Part shown: positions 34,451 through 42,930 of the stretch, one piece after another
Layout: each line of letters begins with the position of its first letter
How positions within the stretch are numbered: position 1 is the stretch's first letter
DNA from: 66-474 sp040255405
Lineage (GTDB): Bacteria; Pseudomonadota; Gammaproteobacteria; Xanthomonadales; Rhodanobacteraceae
Assembly (NCBI GenBank): GCA_040255405.1
Contig: JBDZUX010000013.1
Span: forward strand, 1 to 64,000
DNA length: 64,000 nucleotides
Reading direction: 5' to 3'
Translations under genes and position numbers: made by a program
The notes under the pieces: model-generated
What the model was told of the DNA's origin: nothing
The model's input: only the letters and a program-made list of their open reading frames with translations
Database searches by the model: none

Positions 34451-34493
34451 ATTCCGGGTTCCGCTCCCGCGTGGCGGGAGCGGAACCCGGAAT
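34451..34493. repeat. perfect 20-base-pair hairpin next to rlmKL stop
   Basis: Arm 34451-34470 starts ATTCCGGGTTCCGCTCCCGC and is perfectly complementary to 34474-34493 across a 3-base loop. It is preceded by GTC and so belongs to the GTCATTCCGG repeat family. It lies 15 bases after the rlmKL stop and may act as its transcription end or protect the transcript 3' end, though no T-tract follows. Confidence 0.75.
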
Positions 34494-34507
34494 CGGTTGT
34501 CAGCCAT

Positions 34508-36673
34508 TCAATGTTTCCGCAACAACCAGCATCCATGGATGTGCGGTCGGCGTGCGAAATCCGCGGGAATGCTGGCGCGGCCGACGTCTTCGATCGCGAA
34601 TGTCCGCGACAGCGATTCGACATCCAGCCGGAAGCGCCGGAAATTGTTGGAGAACACGATCACGCCGTCGTCGCGCAGGCGTCGCGCGCAGGCATCCAGC
34701 AGTTCGACATGATCGCGCTGGACGTCGAAATCACCCGCGCGCTTGGAATTGGAAAACGTGGGCGGATCGACATAGACAAGCCCGAATTTTGCGCGGCTCT
34801 CGGCGAGGAACGTCATCGCATCCGTGCAGGCAAGCACGTGGTCGCTGCCGCCGAACCCGTTCAGGACCAGGTTGCGCGACGCCCATTGGAGATAGCCTTG
34901 GGACAGATCCACGCTGGTGGTGCTGCGCGCGCCGCCGGCTGCCGCGTACACGCTGGCCGTGCCGGTGTAGGCGAACAGGTTCAGCACGTCACGATCGCTG
35001 GAAAGTTCGCGCAGCCGGGCACGCACCAACCGGTGGTCGAGGAACAGACCCGTGTCGATGCGATCGCGCAGGTTGACCAGGAAGCGCAGGCCACCCTCCT
35101 CCACCACCAGGAATTCTTCGCGCGCGGCAAAACGACCATACTTGCTGCCGCCCTTGCCGCGTGCGCGGGTCTTGGTGACCATGCGTTCGCGCGGCACGTC
35201 CAGCGCGGCGCGCGCCGCACGTTGCAGATCGCGCCACCGGGTTTGCGCGGCGTTGGCCTCGACGCTGGCGGGCGGCGCGTATTCCTGCACGTGCAGCCAA
35301 GTCTGCGCCGTCGCGTCTTCGCCGATGTTGGCGGCGTCTTCGGACCAGCCGCGATAGACGTCGATGGCGGCGGCGTATTCCGGCAGGTCGGCGTCGTAAA
35401 CGCGAAAACAGGTGATGCCTTCGCGCGAAAGCTGCTTGCGCAGATTGCGCAGGTTCTTCCGGATGCGGTTGGCGACCATCCCGGCGCCGGCCGACAACGG
35501 TGCCGATTCGGGCGGCGCCGACGGTGCGCGAACCTCGAGCAAGCCCAAGCGGCACTCGATCGCGCCATTGAACAGCGCATAGTGTCTGTCGAGGCGCAGC
35601 CCGAGTGCCCGTTCGAGCTCCGGTTCGCTGGTCAACACCGCCGCGTGCCAGCCGACGAATCCCGCGCGCAGCCGCTCGCCGAACGCGCGGTACATTACGG
35701 GCAACGTGGCGAGATCGCCCATGCGTTCGCCATAAGGCGGGTTCGTGATCACCAGGCCCGATGCAAAACCCGCGGGCGGTTCCAGATGTTCGACCGTGCG
35801 CTTGTCGAGGGTGACGAAACCCGCGACGCCGGCGTTCTGCAGGTTGTGCGTCGCGACCGCGATCATGCGCGGGTCGCTGTCGCTGCCGAAAAAGCACGAG
35901 CGGAGTGCGCGCAGTCCCGCCTGGGCGCGTTCCTGCGCGGCGTCGTGCAAACGCTGCCAGAGACCCGTGTCATGGCCACGCCAACCGATGAACCCGAAAT
36001 AGTCGCGCTGCAGCGCGGGTGCGACCTGCGCGGCGATCCACGCCGCTTCGATCAGCAAGGTGCCGGAACCGCACATCGGATCCACCAGCGCGCCGCCTTG
36101 GGCGTAGATTTCCGGCCAGCGCGCGCGCAGCAGCATCGCGCAGGCGAGGTTTTCCTTCAGCGGCGCCTCGCCCTGTTCGCGACGCCAGCCGCGGCGGTGC
36201 AGCGGTTCGCCCGACAGATCCAGCGACAACGTGGCGCGTCCCTTGTGCAAGCGCAGGTTGAGCCGCACGTCCGGACGGTCCGGCTGAACCGTCGGGCGTG
36301 TTTCGTAGCGTTCGCGGAACTGGTCGGCGATCGCGTCCTTCGTCTTCTGCGCCGCGAAACCCGAATGCGTGATCGTGCCGCTGCTGCCGATCGCGTCGAT
36401 CGCGAGCGTGGCATCGGGTGCCATGTGCTGCGACCAGTCGACGCCGCGCACGCCGACGTACAGCGCGTCGGCATCGGCGGCCGCGAATTCCGCGAGCGGC
36501 ATCAGCACGCGGCTGGCCAGCCGCGATTCGAGGCAGGCGCGATACGCGCACGCCATGTCGCCTTCGAAACGCACGCCCGCGAGCGCCTCGTGCGCATCGG
36601 CACCCAGCGCGGCCAGTTCGTCGCGCAGCAGGTATTCGAGGCCCTTCGGGCAGGTGGCGAAAAAATGCGTCAC
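34508..36673 (-). CDS. rlmL: bifunctional 23S rRNA methyltransferase RlmKL
   Basis: This 721-residue fusion makes m2G2445 (RlmL, N-terminal half) and m7G2069 (RlmK, C-terminal half) of 23S rRNA. A THUMP region spans about residues 45-160. The RlmL methyltransferase has VDPMCGSGTLLIEAA and catalytic ITNPPYGERM (N311-Y314). RlmK has VLNLFAYTGTASVYAA and VYVDPPTFSNSKR (D636). The start is GTG 36673 (MTHFFATCPKGLEYLL), 10 bases after the hydrolase stop. Length and order match the gammaproteobacterial fused enzyme. Confidence 0.95.
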   Translation of the reverse strand: MTHFFATCPKGLEYLLRDELAALGADAHEALAGVRFEGDMACAYRACLESRLASRVLMPLAEFAAADADALYVGVRGVDWSQHMAPDATLAIDAIGSSGTITHSGFAAQKTKDAIADQFRERYETRPTVQPDRPDVRLNLRLHKGRATLSLDLSGEPLHRRGWRREQGEAPLKENLACAMLLRARWPEIYAQGGALVDPMCGSGTLLIEAAWIAAQVAPALQRDYFGFIGWRGHDTGLWQRLHDAAQERAQAGLRALRSCFFGSDSDPRMIAVATHNLQNAGVAGFVTLDKRTVEHLEPPAGFASGLVITNPPYGERMGDLATLPVMYRAFGERLRAGFVGWHAAVLTSEPELERALGLRLDRHYALFNGAIECRLGLLEVRAPSAPPESAPLSAGAGMVANRIRKNLRNLRKQLSREGITCFRVYDADLPEYAAAIDVYRGWSEDAANIGEDATAQTWLHVQEYAPPASVEANAAQTRWRDLQRAARAALDVPRERMVTKTRARGKGGSKYGRFAAREEFLVVEEGGLRFLVNLRDRIDTGLFLDHRLVRARLRELSSDRDVLNLFAYTGTASVYAAAGGARSTTSVDLSQGYLQWASRNLVLNGFGGSDHVLACTDAMTFLAESRAKFGLVYVDPPTFSNSKRAGDFDVQRDHVELLDACARRLRDDGVIVFSNNFRRFRLDVESLSRTFAIEDVGRASIPADFARRPHIHGCWLLRKH

Positions 36674-36683
36674 GTCGACCGGC

Positions 36684-37205
36684 TCACTTCGAAACCGATT
36701 CGAGGAACGCGCGAAATTGCCGTTCGATCGCCGGCACGTGCATCGCCAACCGATGGTCATCCGGCAGCAGCAACGCCGGCATGCCGCGCGCACGCGCGAA
36801 TGCCTGTGCGGCCAGCACCGGACACAGCGTGTCCTCGTAACCATGGATCAGCATCGCGGGCACACCGGCTGCCATGTCGAACGGCTGCGGGCATTCGGGG
36901 ATCATCGTCGGCAGCGCAATCAGGAACAGTCCGTCGCACGGCGCGCGCAACGATGCCAGCCCGGACACGAACGCGCCCATGCTGGAACCCGCCAGCACCA
37001 GCGGCCGCGGGGCGTCCCGCATCGCCTCGACAAGGCGCTCGACCCGCGGCGGCACCGCACCCGCGTAGCCGAGCGCGTCTTCCCCACGGTAGTCGGGCCT
37101 GAACGTGGTCCAGCCGAGCGACTCGGCGACCCGCGCCAAGGCACTGACCTTGGTGGCGCCGGGCCCGCTGTCGGTGCCGTGGGAAAGGATGACGTGGCCG
37201 GGCAT
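36684..37205 (-). CDS. YqiA/YcfP-like alpha/beta hydrolase
   Basis: This 173-residue small hydrolase has the nucleophile elbow LVLAGSSMGAFVSGLAS (GSSMG, serine at about residue 68), IHGYEDTLCPV supplying the acid, and DDHRL supplying the histidine. It starts MPGHVILSHGTDSGPGATK. The family includes small esterases. The ATG at 37205 follows GGAG; a longer frame to 37304 overlaps the divergent amidase gene. It is upstream of rlmKL with a 10-base gap, so they are likely co-transcribed. Confidence 0.85.
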   Translation of the reverse strand: MPGHVILSHGTDSGPGATKVSALARVAESLGWTTFRPDYRGEDALGYAGAVPPRVERLVEAMRDAPRPLVLAGSSMGAFVSGLASLRAPCDGLFLIALPTMIPECPQPFDMAAGVPAMLIHGYEDTLCPVLAAQAFARARGMPALLLPDDHRLAMHVPAIERQFRAFLESVSK

Positions 37206-37284
37206 GGGGTGACTCCGGGGACGAGCGACAGGAAAGCGTAGCAGCGCCCCGCGACTGCATGGCATTCCGTGCAACACTTCCGCC

Positions 37285-37845
37285 ATGATCAGCCCGCTCG
37301 TCATCCACGACCAGCCCCTGCCCTACGTCGAGCACCTGCAATCGCGCGCGCTCGCCGGCATCGACCTGGTGGTCATCCACTGCACCGAACTTCCAGACCT
37401 CGCGACCGCGCGTGAATACGGCGAACGCACCATGCACGCCAGCGGCACCGGCAACAGCGGTCATTACTACATCGACCGCGACGGTCGAATCGTGCGTTAT
37501 GTGCCCGACGCACGGATCGCACACCACGTTCGCGGCCACAACGAGCATTCCATCGGCATCGAACTGGTCAACACCGGCCGTTGGCCGGATTGGTTCGACT
37601 CGCGCAGGCAGGTGATGACCGACCCGTACCCCGACGTGCAGATCGAAGGGTTGTTGAGTCTGCTCGCAGACCTGCGCGCGACCTTGCCGGGACTGCAAGC
37701 AATCGCCGGCCACGAAGAACTCGACAGCGGCATGATCGCCGCCAGCGACGATCCCTCCAGGCAGGTCCGGCGCAAACTCGATCCGGGCCCCATGTTCCCG
37801 TGGCATGCCATCGTGCCCGCATGCGGACTGGAACGACATCGCTAG
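37285..37845 (+). CDS. N-acetylmuramoyl-L-alanine amidase (AmpD/amidase_2 type)
   Basis: This 186-residue amidase_2 domain protein has zinc ligand candidates H32 in VVIHCTE, a histidine in HVRGHNEHSIGIELVN, and GHEELD near residue 146. It cleaves the bond between N-acetylmuramic acid and L-alanine in peptidoglycan or its anhydro fragments. There is no signal peptide, which suggests a cytoplasmic recycling role like AmpD, although AmpD itself begins differently. It is followed by an AraC regulator 26 bases on. Confidence 0.85.
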   Translation: MISPLVIHDQPLPYVEHLQSRALAGIDLVVIHCTELPDLATAREYGERTMHASGTGNSGHYYIDRDGRIVRYVPDARIAHHVRGHNEHSIGIELVNTGRWPDWFDSRRQVMTDPYPDVQIEGLLSLLADLRATLPGLQAIAGHEELDSGMIAASDDPSRQVRRKLDPGPMFPWHAIVPACGLERHR

Positions 37846-37871
37846 CAGAGCCACATCCCTTCACGAATCCC

Positions 37872-38708
37872 ATGCCGGAATTCACCGTCCAACCCCTCTT
37901 CCACTCGACCACCGTCGCGGCGCACGACGTGCGTTGCCGTGGCGAGTGCCGGCATCGCAGCGCCGAGGAATGTTCGGCCGCCACGCACCTGGTGTTCCCG
38001 TACCGCGGTCTGTTCATGCGCCACGTCGGCAATACGCAATCGGTGGCCGATGCCAACCACGTGCTGTTCTTCAACGGCGACGAGGGTTACCAGGTCAGCC
38101 ATCCGGCATCGGGCGGCGACGCCTGCCTGTCGCTCTCGATCTCGCAGCCGCTGCTCCGCGAACTTGCGCCCGCCGCGCTGCTGCAGCGTCGCGATGCGCC
38201 GATGTTCCGCAACCAGTCGCTGCGCATCGACGAGCGCGCCCAAGTGCTGGTGGCGCTGCTTCGCCACAGCCTGCGCAGCGGCGCCATCGAACCCCTGGAA
38301 GCCGAGAGCCTGGCATTGACCCTGGTATGCCGCAGCCTCGGCCCGCGCACCACCCACGCGGCGGGTTCCACCCGAGCGCGCCAGCGGCTGGTCGATCGCG
38401 CCAAGCTGCTCCTGGCCAGCGCCCCCACCCGCCGCTGGACGCTGGCCGAAATCGCATCGGATATCGGCGGCTCGCCGGTCTATCTCACGCAGGCTTTCAA
38501 GCAGGTCGAAGGCATGCCCCTGTATCGCTATCACCTGCGCCTGCGGCTGGCGCACGCATTGGACCGTGTCGCCGATTGCGAGGACGTCGCCGCGCTCGCG
38601 CTGGACCTCGGCTTCTCCAGCCACAGCCATTTCAGCGCCGCGTTCCGCCAGGCCTATGGCCGAACGCCCAGCGAATTTCGCGAGGCCGCGCTGGCCCGCA
38701 AGTCGTGA
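37872..38708 (+). CDS. AraC family transcriptional regulator
   Basis: This 278-residue regulator has an N-terminal cupin-like sensor (ATHLVFPYRGLFMRHVG, VLFFNGDEGYQVSHPA) and a C-terminal double helix-turn-helix (about 180-272): RRWTLAEIASDIGGSPVYLTQAFKQVEGMPLYRYHLRLRLAHAL and ALDLGFSSHSHFSAAFRQAYGRTPSEFR. The target may be the downstream cluster at 39035-41237 or an unlinked locus. A REP-like element separates it from that cluster. Confidence 0.92.
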   Translation: MPEFTVQPLFHSTTVAAHDVRCRGECRHRSAEECSAATHLVFPYRGLFMRHVGNTQSVADANHVLFFNGDEGYQVSHPASGGDACLSLSISQPLLRELAPAALLQRRDAPMFRNQSLRIDERAQVLVALLRHSLRSGAIEPLEAESLALTLVCRSLGPRTTHAAGSTRARQRLVDRAKLLLASAPTRRWTLAEIASDIGGSPVYLTQAFKQVEGMPLYRYHLRLRLAHALDRVADCEDVAALALDLGFSSHSHFSAAFRQAYGRTPSEFREAALARKS

Positions 38709-38741
38709 ACGGCCAAAGAATTTCTGGTCAATCACTGTTTT

Positions 38742-38938
38742 CGTCACCCCGGCGCAGGCCGGGGTCGATTTTGATCTTGATTTTGTTGGAAGAAAATCAA
38801 GATGGATTACAGGCCGCTCCTGCGGCTCGCCCTTCGGGCGACTCAGCCATCCGTGGCGCTCGCCCTTCGGGCCATCGGCTTCGCCGATGTTCGCGCCGGC
38901 ATCCATGCCTCCGCAGTCCGGCCTTCGCCGGAATGACG
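38742..38938. repeat. REP-like element with inverted ends
   Basis: This occupies most of the 326-base region between the AraC and Cys-protein genes. The left end CGTCACCCCGGCGCAGGCC pairs with the right end GGCCTTCGCCGGAATGACG with a few mismatches. Between them are shorter hairpins, GCTCGCCCTTCGGGCGA and CATCGGCTTCGCCGATG, and an A/T-rich stretch with a TTTTGATCTTGATTTTG run. No gene is supported. Confidence 0.75.
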
Positions 38939-39034
38939 AGCAAAATCGGAGTTCGCTAAATTTCCTGACAGCCGCCGAAATCGCGCGGTGGTTCCATGTG
39001 CATGCCCGATCGCGGGCATCACCGGAGCACCATC

Positions 39035-39178
39035 ATGGAAGCGAAAGAAGCCACCTGCGCCGTTTGCGACTACCCGCTCGACGGCCACGCCATCAAGGTC
39101 ACGATCGGCGGCCGCACCGTCGAAGTGTGCTGCGAAGAATGCGCGCAGAAGTTGCGCGATGCGGAAGCGCAGGCGTGA
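39035..39178 (+). CDS. 47-residue CxxC...CCxxC small protein
   Basis: Product MEAKEATCAVCDYPLDGHAI and so on, with C8, C11, C32, C33 and C36 and the pattern CxxC-x20-CCxxC. This resembles short zinc- or copper-binding YHS/TRASH-like domains (VEVCCEECAQKL). GGAG lies upstream of the ATG. The stop overlaps the start of the next gene as GTGA, implying coupled translation with a Tat-exported hydrolase. The role is unknown; a metal chaperone or redox function is only inferred. Confidence 0.72.
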   Translation: MEAKEATCAVCDYPLDGHAIKVTIGGRTVEVCCEECAQKLRDAEAQA

Positions 39179-40197
39179 GCGGAACACCGCCGCCCTCGGC
39201 CGCAATGAAGATGGCGCCGGGAATCACCCGGCGCCGTTTCCTTGGCTTGTCGGCGATCACGCTGGCCGCTGCGTGCGGCGCCGGTCTGGCGGGTGCGCCC
39301 TCAAATTCGGAATCGTCCGCGGCGCTCGACGCGGCCGGCTTCCATGCTGCCCGCGGCTACACCCGTACTCCATTCGGCGACATCGCACATGTCGAACGCG
39401 GGCGCGGCCCGGCCGCGTTGTTCCTGCACGGATTCCCGCTGAACGGCTTCCAATGGCGCGGCGCGCTCGATCGGCTGGCCCCCTGCCGGCGCTGCATCGC
39501 ACCGGACTTCCTTGGCATGGGTTACACCCGCGTCGCCGATGGGCAATCCTGCGCGCCGGCCGCGCAAGCCGCGATGCTGGTGGCCTTGCTGGATGCCCTG
39601 CACATCGACCGTGCCGACGTGATTGCCAACGACAGTGGCGGCGCCGTGGCGCAACTGCTGGTCGCCCACCACCCCGAACGCGTGCGCAGCATGCTGTTGA
39701 CCAACTGCGACACCGAAGAAGATTGCCCGCCAGCGGCGCTGCTGCCGGTGATCGAGCTGGCCAAACAGGGCCGCTATGTGGATGAATGGCTGGAGCCGTG
39801 GTACCGCGATCACGCGTTGGCACGTTCGCGCCAGGGCATCGGCGGCATGTGCTATGCCGATCCCGCGCATCCCACCGATGAGGCGATCGACACCTACTTC
39901 GCGCCGTTGCTTGCATCCCGCCATAGCCGCGATCTGGTGCATGCCTACACGATCGCGCTGGAAAAGAACGCGCTCGCAGGCATCGGCCCGGCACTGGCCC
40001 GTTCGCGGGTGCCGGTGCGGGTCGTCTGGGGCAATGCCGACACCATCTTTACCGCGGCCAACCCGGATTTCCTCGATCGCACCTTCGGCCACTCGCTGGG
40101 CGTGCGACGACTCACCAACAGCAAGTTGTTCTGGCCGGAAGAACGTCCTGACGTGATTGCCGAAGAAGCGCGCAACCTGTGGAGACAAGCCGCATGA
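39175..40197 (+). CDS. Tat-exported alpha/beta hydrolase with Asp nucleophile
   Basis: This 340-residue protein has a twin-arginine signal TRRRFLGLSAITLAAACG and an alpha/beta hydrolase core. FLHGFPLNGFQWRG forms the oxyanion region. IANDSGGAVAQLLVAHHPERV is the nucleophile elbow with Asp in place of Ser, as in haloalkane dehalogenases and epoxide-hydrolase-like enzymes. VVWGNADTIF carries an acid. The cysteine at the signal end might be lipidated. The start may be GTG 39175 (overlapping the Cys gene) or ATG 39205. Dehalogenase activity is not proven. Confidence 0.82.
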   Translation: MSGTPPPSAAMKMAPGITRRRFLGLSAITLAAACGAGLAGAPSNSESSAALDAAGFHAARGYTRTPFGDIAHVERGRGPAALFLHGFPLNGFQWRGALDRLAPCRRCIAPDFLGMGYTRVADGQSCAPAAQAAMLVALLDALHIDRADVIANDSGGAVAQLLVAHHPERVRSMLLTNCDTEEDCPPAALLPVIELAKQGRYVDEWLEPWYRDHALARSRQGIGGMCYADPAHPTDEAIDTYFAPLLASRHSRDLVHAYTIALEKNALAGIGPALARSRVPVRVVWGNADTIFTAANPDFLDRTFGHSLGVRRLTNSKLFWPEERPDVIAEEARNLWRQAA

Positions 40198-41237
40198 ACG
40201 CATCCGCTTCCCATCGCATCGCGGTCTACGGCGCCTATGGCCACACCGGCCGTTTCGTACTGCGCGAACTGCGCCGCCGCAGTCTCGTGCCGATCGCCTG
40301 CGGCCGGGATGCGGCGCGGCTGCGGGAACTGGCCGCGGCCACCGGCATCGAGACCCGCGTGGCCGCCGTCGACGATCCGGTTGCGCTGGATGCAGCCTTC
40401 GCCGGTACCGCCGCCGTCGTGCATTGCGCAGGTCCGTTCCTCGACACCGCCGCGACGGTGCTCGACGCCGCACTGCGCGCGCGCATCCACTACCTCGACG
40501 TCGCGGCGGAACAGCGTGCGGTGACCGACACGCTCGCCCGCCATGCCGAAGCCCGTGCCGCGGGCGTGACGGTTGTGCCCGCGATGGCGTTCTACGGCGG
40601 CCTCGCCGACTTGCTGGTCACCGCGGCGCTCGATGGCGCCAACGATGCGGACACCGTGGACATCGCGGTCGCGCTCGACGGCTGGCACCCGACCCGCGGC
40701 ACGCGCAACACCGGCGAGCGCAACCACCACCCGCGTACCTATGTCGAACACGATCAGGTCCGCACGCTTCCCGACCCGGCGCCCGTTCGCGAAACCGACT
40801 TTCCGCCGCCGTTCGGGCGGCAGGAAACCGTATTGCTGACGCTGTCGGAATCCGTGCTGATCCCGCACCACATCGCCTGCCGCAACCTGCATGCGTGGAT
40901 GAACCTCGCGCCGCTCGAGGACCTGCGTGATCCGTCCACGCCACCTCCAACGGCCAGCGACGCCAGCGGGCGTTCCGCGCAGCAATTCGCGGTCGAGGTA
41001 CGCGTGGGCCGCGGCAGCAGCACCGTCCGCGCCAGTGCGAGCGGTCGCGACATCTATGCCATCACCGCACCGTTGCTCGCCGAAGCCGTGCAACGCATCC
41101 TCGATGGCCGCGTCCACGGATGCGGGACGCTCGCCGCAGGCCAGGCGTTCGACGCGGGCGATTTCCTGGCGGCGCTTGCGCCGGCGGGACTCGCCGTCAC
41201 TTTCCAACACGGAGTCCCGCAAGCCGCGCCGGTATAA
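40194..41237 (+). CDS. saccharopine dehydrogenase-like NAD(P)-binding protein
   Basis: This 347-residue protein has a Rossmann N-terminus IAVYGAYGHTGRFVLRELRRRSLVPIACGRDAARL and the family text VVHCAGPFLDTAATVLDAAL and YLDVAAEQRAV. It matches the saccharopine dehydrogenase/trans-acting enoyl reductase group rather than true lysine biosynthesis enzymes. It overlaps the hydrolase stop by ATGA, so the three genes from 39035 are translationally linked. The substrate is unknown. Confidence 0.83.
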   Translation: MNASASHRIAVYGAYGHTGRFVLRELRRRSLVPIACGRDAARLRELAAATGIETRVAAVDDPVALDAAFAGTAAVVHCAGPFLDTAATVLDAALRARIHYLDVAAEQRAVTDTLARHAEARAAGVTVVPAMAFYGGLADLLVTAALDGANDADTVDIAVALDGWHPTRGTRNTGERNHHPRTYVEHDQVRTLPDPAPVRETDFPPPFGRQETVLLTLSESVLIPHHIACRNLHAWMNLAPLEDLRDPSTPPPTASDASGRSAQQFAVEVRVGRGSSTVRASASGRDIYAITAPLLAEAVQRILDGRVHGCGTLAAGQAFDAGDFLAALAPAGLAVTFQHGVPQAAPV

Positions 41238-41238
41238 T
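41233..41238 (+). promoter_or_regulatory. TATAAT -10 element upstream of tesB
   Basis: A perfect TATAAT overlaps the stop codon of the preceding gene, 31 bases before the tesB ATG. No good -35 hexamer is seen at 16-18 bases upstream, so this is only a candidate internal promoter. Confidence 0.4.
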
Positions 41239-41268
41239 CCCGCTTCTTTTTGCGCGAATTGCGTGGCC

Positions 41269-42144
41269 ATGACCCAGCCGCACGTCAACGAGCTGATCGA
41301 ACTGCTGCAACTCGAGCGGCTGGAGGACAACCTGTTTCGCGGCCAGAGCCGCGACATCGGCACCAGGTATGTCTTTGGCGGACAGGTCCTGGGCCAGGCG
41401 TTGTCGGCTGCGCAACAGACGGTCGATCCCGAACGCGCCGCGCATTCGCTGCACGCGTATTTCCTGCGCGCCGGCGACGTCGAGGCGCCGATCGTCTACC
41501 GCGTCAACCGCGCCCGCGACGGACACAGCTTTTCGGTGCGCCGCGTGGAAGCGATCCAGCACGGCCAGCCGATCCTGAACTGTGCGGTGTCGTTCCAGGT
41601 CAGCGAACCCGGTTTCGAACACCAGACTTCCATGCCGGAAGTGCCGAAGCCCGAAGACCTGGAACCGCCGACCCCGCTGCCCGGAGCGGAACTTGCCAAG
41701 CTGCCGCCCAAGCTGCAGCGCTGGCTTTCCACCGACGGTCCCTTCGAATACCGTTTCGTGTGGCCGCGCGACGAGCTGCATCCGCCCAAGCGCCCGCCCT
41801 ACCAGCACATCTGGTTCCGGCTCAGCCAGCACATCGAGGCCACGCCCGCGTTGCATCGCGCGTTGCTGGCGTACGCCTCCGATTACCACCTCATCGGCAC
41901 GGCACTGCTGCCGCACGGCGTGTCCTATTTGACGCCCAACCTGCAGATGGCCAGCCTGGATCATGCGCTCTGGTTCCACCGCCCGTTCCGGGTGGACGAG
42001 TGGCTGCTGTATTCGTGCGAAAGCCCGACCGCGCAGGGCGCGCGCGGATTGGTGCGCGGCCAGATGTTCGATCTGTCGGGCAAGCTGGTGGCGTCCAGCG
42101 CGCAGGAAGGCCTGTTGCGTCTGCGGGGAATGCGCGACCGATGA
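41269..42144 (+). CDS. tesB: acyl-CoA thioesterase II TesB
   Basis: This 291-residue double hot-dog thioesterase hydrolyses acyl-CoA to free fatty acid and CoA. Typical TesB text is present: NLFRGQSRDIGTRYVFGGQVLGQAL at the start, YFLRAGDVEAPIVYRVNRARDGHSFSVRRVEAIQ, ASDYHLIGTALLPHG and MASLDHALWFHRPFRVDEWLLYS, with the catalytic Asp in SLDHALWFH. Length matches E. coli TesB (286). Confidence 0.95.
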   Translation: MTQPHVNELIELLQLERLEDNLFRGQSRDIGTRYVFGGQVLGQALSAAQQTVDPERAAHSLHAYFLRAGDVEAPIVYRVNRARDGHSFSVRRVEAIQHGQPILNCAVSFQVSEPGFEHQTSMPEVPKPEDLEPPTPLPGAELAKLPPKLQRWLSTDGPFEYRFVWPRDELHPPKRPPYQHIWFRLSQHIEATPALHRALLAYASDYHLIGTALLPHGVSYLTPNLQMASLDHALWFHRPFRVDEWLLYSCESPTAQGARGLVRGQMFDLSGKLVASSAQEGLLRLRGMRDR

Positions 42145-42221
42145 AACGCCCTTGTCGGGCTTTCCCGGATCGAGCCCGTCTCCTGGCCACGTCGTACGAA
42201 CGAATGGCCCACACCCCCACT

Positions 42222-42330
42222 CGTCATTCCGGGGCGACCGAGGGGGTCGAACCCGGAATCGGTTTTGGGAGAGCATCCAGACCGATTCCGGGCTCCATCG
42301 CCGACAAAGCCGGCGATGGCCCGGAATGAC
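42222..42330. repeat. REP-like element (GTCATTCCGG...CCGGAATGAC)
   Basis: Begins CGTCATTCCGGGG at 42222 and ends CCGGAATGAC at 42330. Internal pairs ACCCGGAATCGG and CCGATTCCGGGC are inverted copies. Together with the following 200 bases it makes a 386-base region without a gene. In 42331-42530 I see nothing beyond the possible -10 before the next gene. Confidence 0.75.
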
Positions 42331-42518
42331 AAGCTGTTTTGACCGTTGGGATTCAATCGGGAACTGTGACCAAAGGACAGCATCAAGTTCAGGACCAGCG
42401 CCAACCTGCGCGTCGAATGCGAAACTTGCAACCTCGGCATGCAACGCGCCGGCAAACGCATCCTTAACCCGACATTTCGGCGCCGCCAATGGGCCATCCC
42501 GCGCCACGAAAACTGTCG

Positions 42519-42530
42519 TAAACTGCCCGC
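42519..42530 (+). promoter_or_regulatory. possible -10 element just before the DUF2007-like start
   Basis: TAAACT at 42519-42524 is followed by 6 bases and the ATG at 42531, with no Shine-Dalgarno sequence. The spacing would put the transcript start on the ATG, i.e. a leaderless mRNA. No clear -35. Confidence 0.28.
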
Positions 42531-42929
42531 ATGCGCAGGATTTACACCTCTCCCCGAATCGAAAACGTCGAACGGTTGGTCGCGGTGATGGCCGAGCAGG
42601 GCATCGCCACCAAGGTGACCAACTTGCGGGCGTACGACAGCAAGAGTTACCGGCGGTTTTCCTACGCCCGGCCCGGCAGCAGCGACAACTGGCCCGCGGT
42701 GTGGGTGAAGCACGCCAGCGACCACACCCGCGCGCGCCAGTTGATGCGCGACATCGGCATCGAGCCCGTGACCCGCTACGCGGAAGAACTGGCCGCGTAC
42801 CGCTTCCGGAAAACCGGCGGCGGTGCACGCAGCCCCGCGCATGTCGCCGCCCGGGTGCGTACCGCGATGCTGGTCGCGGTGTGCGCCGCCATCGCCATCT
42901 ACGGAGCGAAATTGATTTCGGTCTGGTGA
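42531..42929 (+). CDS. DUF2007-like protein with C-terminal membrane helix
   Basis: This 132-residue protein starts MRRIYTSPRIENVERLVAVM, followed by AEQGIATKVTNL. That resembles the DUF2007 ferredoxin-like domain, which is thought to sense or bind small ligands or proteins. It ends with one hydrophobic helix (about residues 110-127). It is separated by a single base from bpt, so they are likely co-transcribed. The function is not known. Confidence 0.7.
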   Translation: MRRIYTSPRIENVERLVAVMAEQGIATKVTNLRAYDSKSYRRFSYARPGSSDNWPAVWVKHASDHTRARQLMRDIGIEPVTRYAEELAAYRFRKTGGGARSPAHVAARVRTAMLVAVCAAIAIYGAKLISVW

Positions 42930-42930
42930 C

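Noticed and set aside
34070..37102. 1010-codon open frame antisense to rlmKL
   Set aside because: No domain and biased composition; RlmKL on the minus strand explains the region.
38742..38938. Insertion sequence or integron site
   Set aside because: It is under 200 bases with no transposase or integrase gene; the inverted ends match the local REP-like family.
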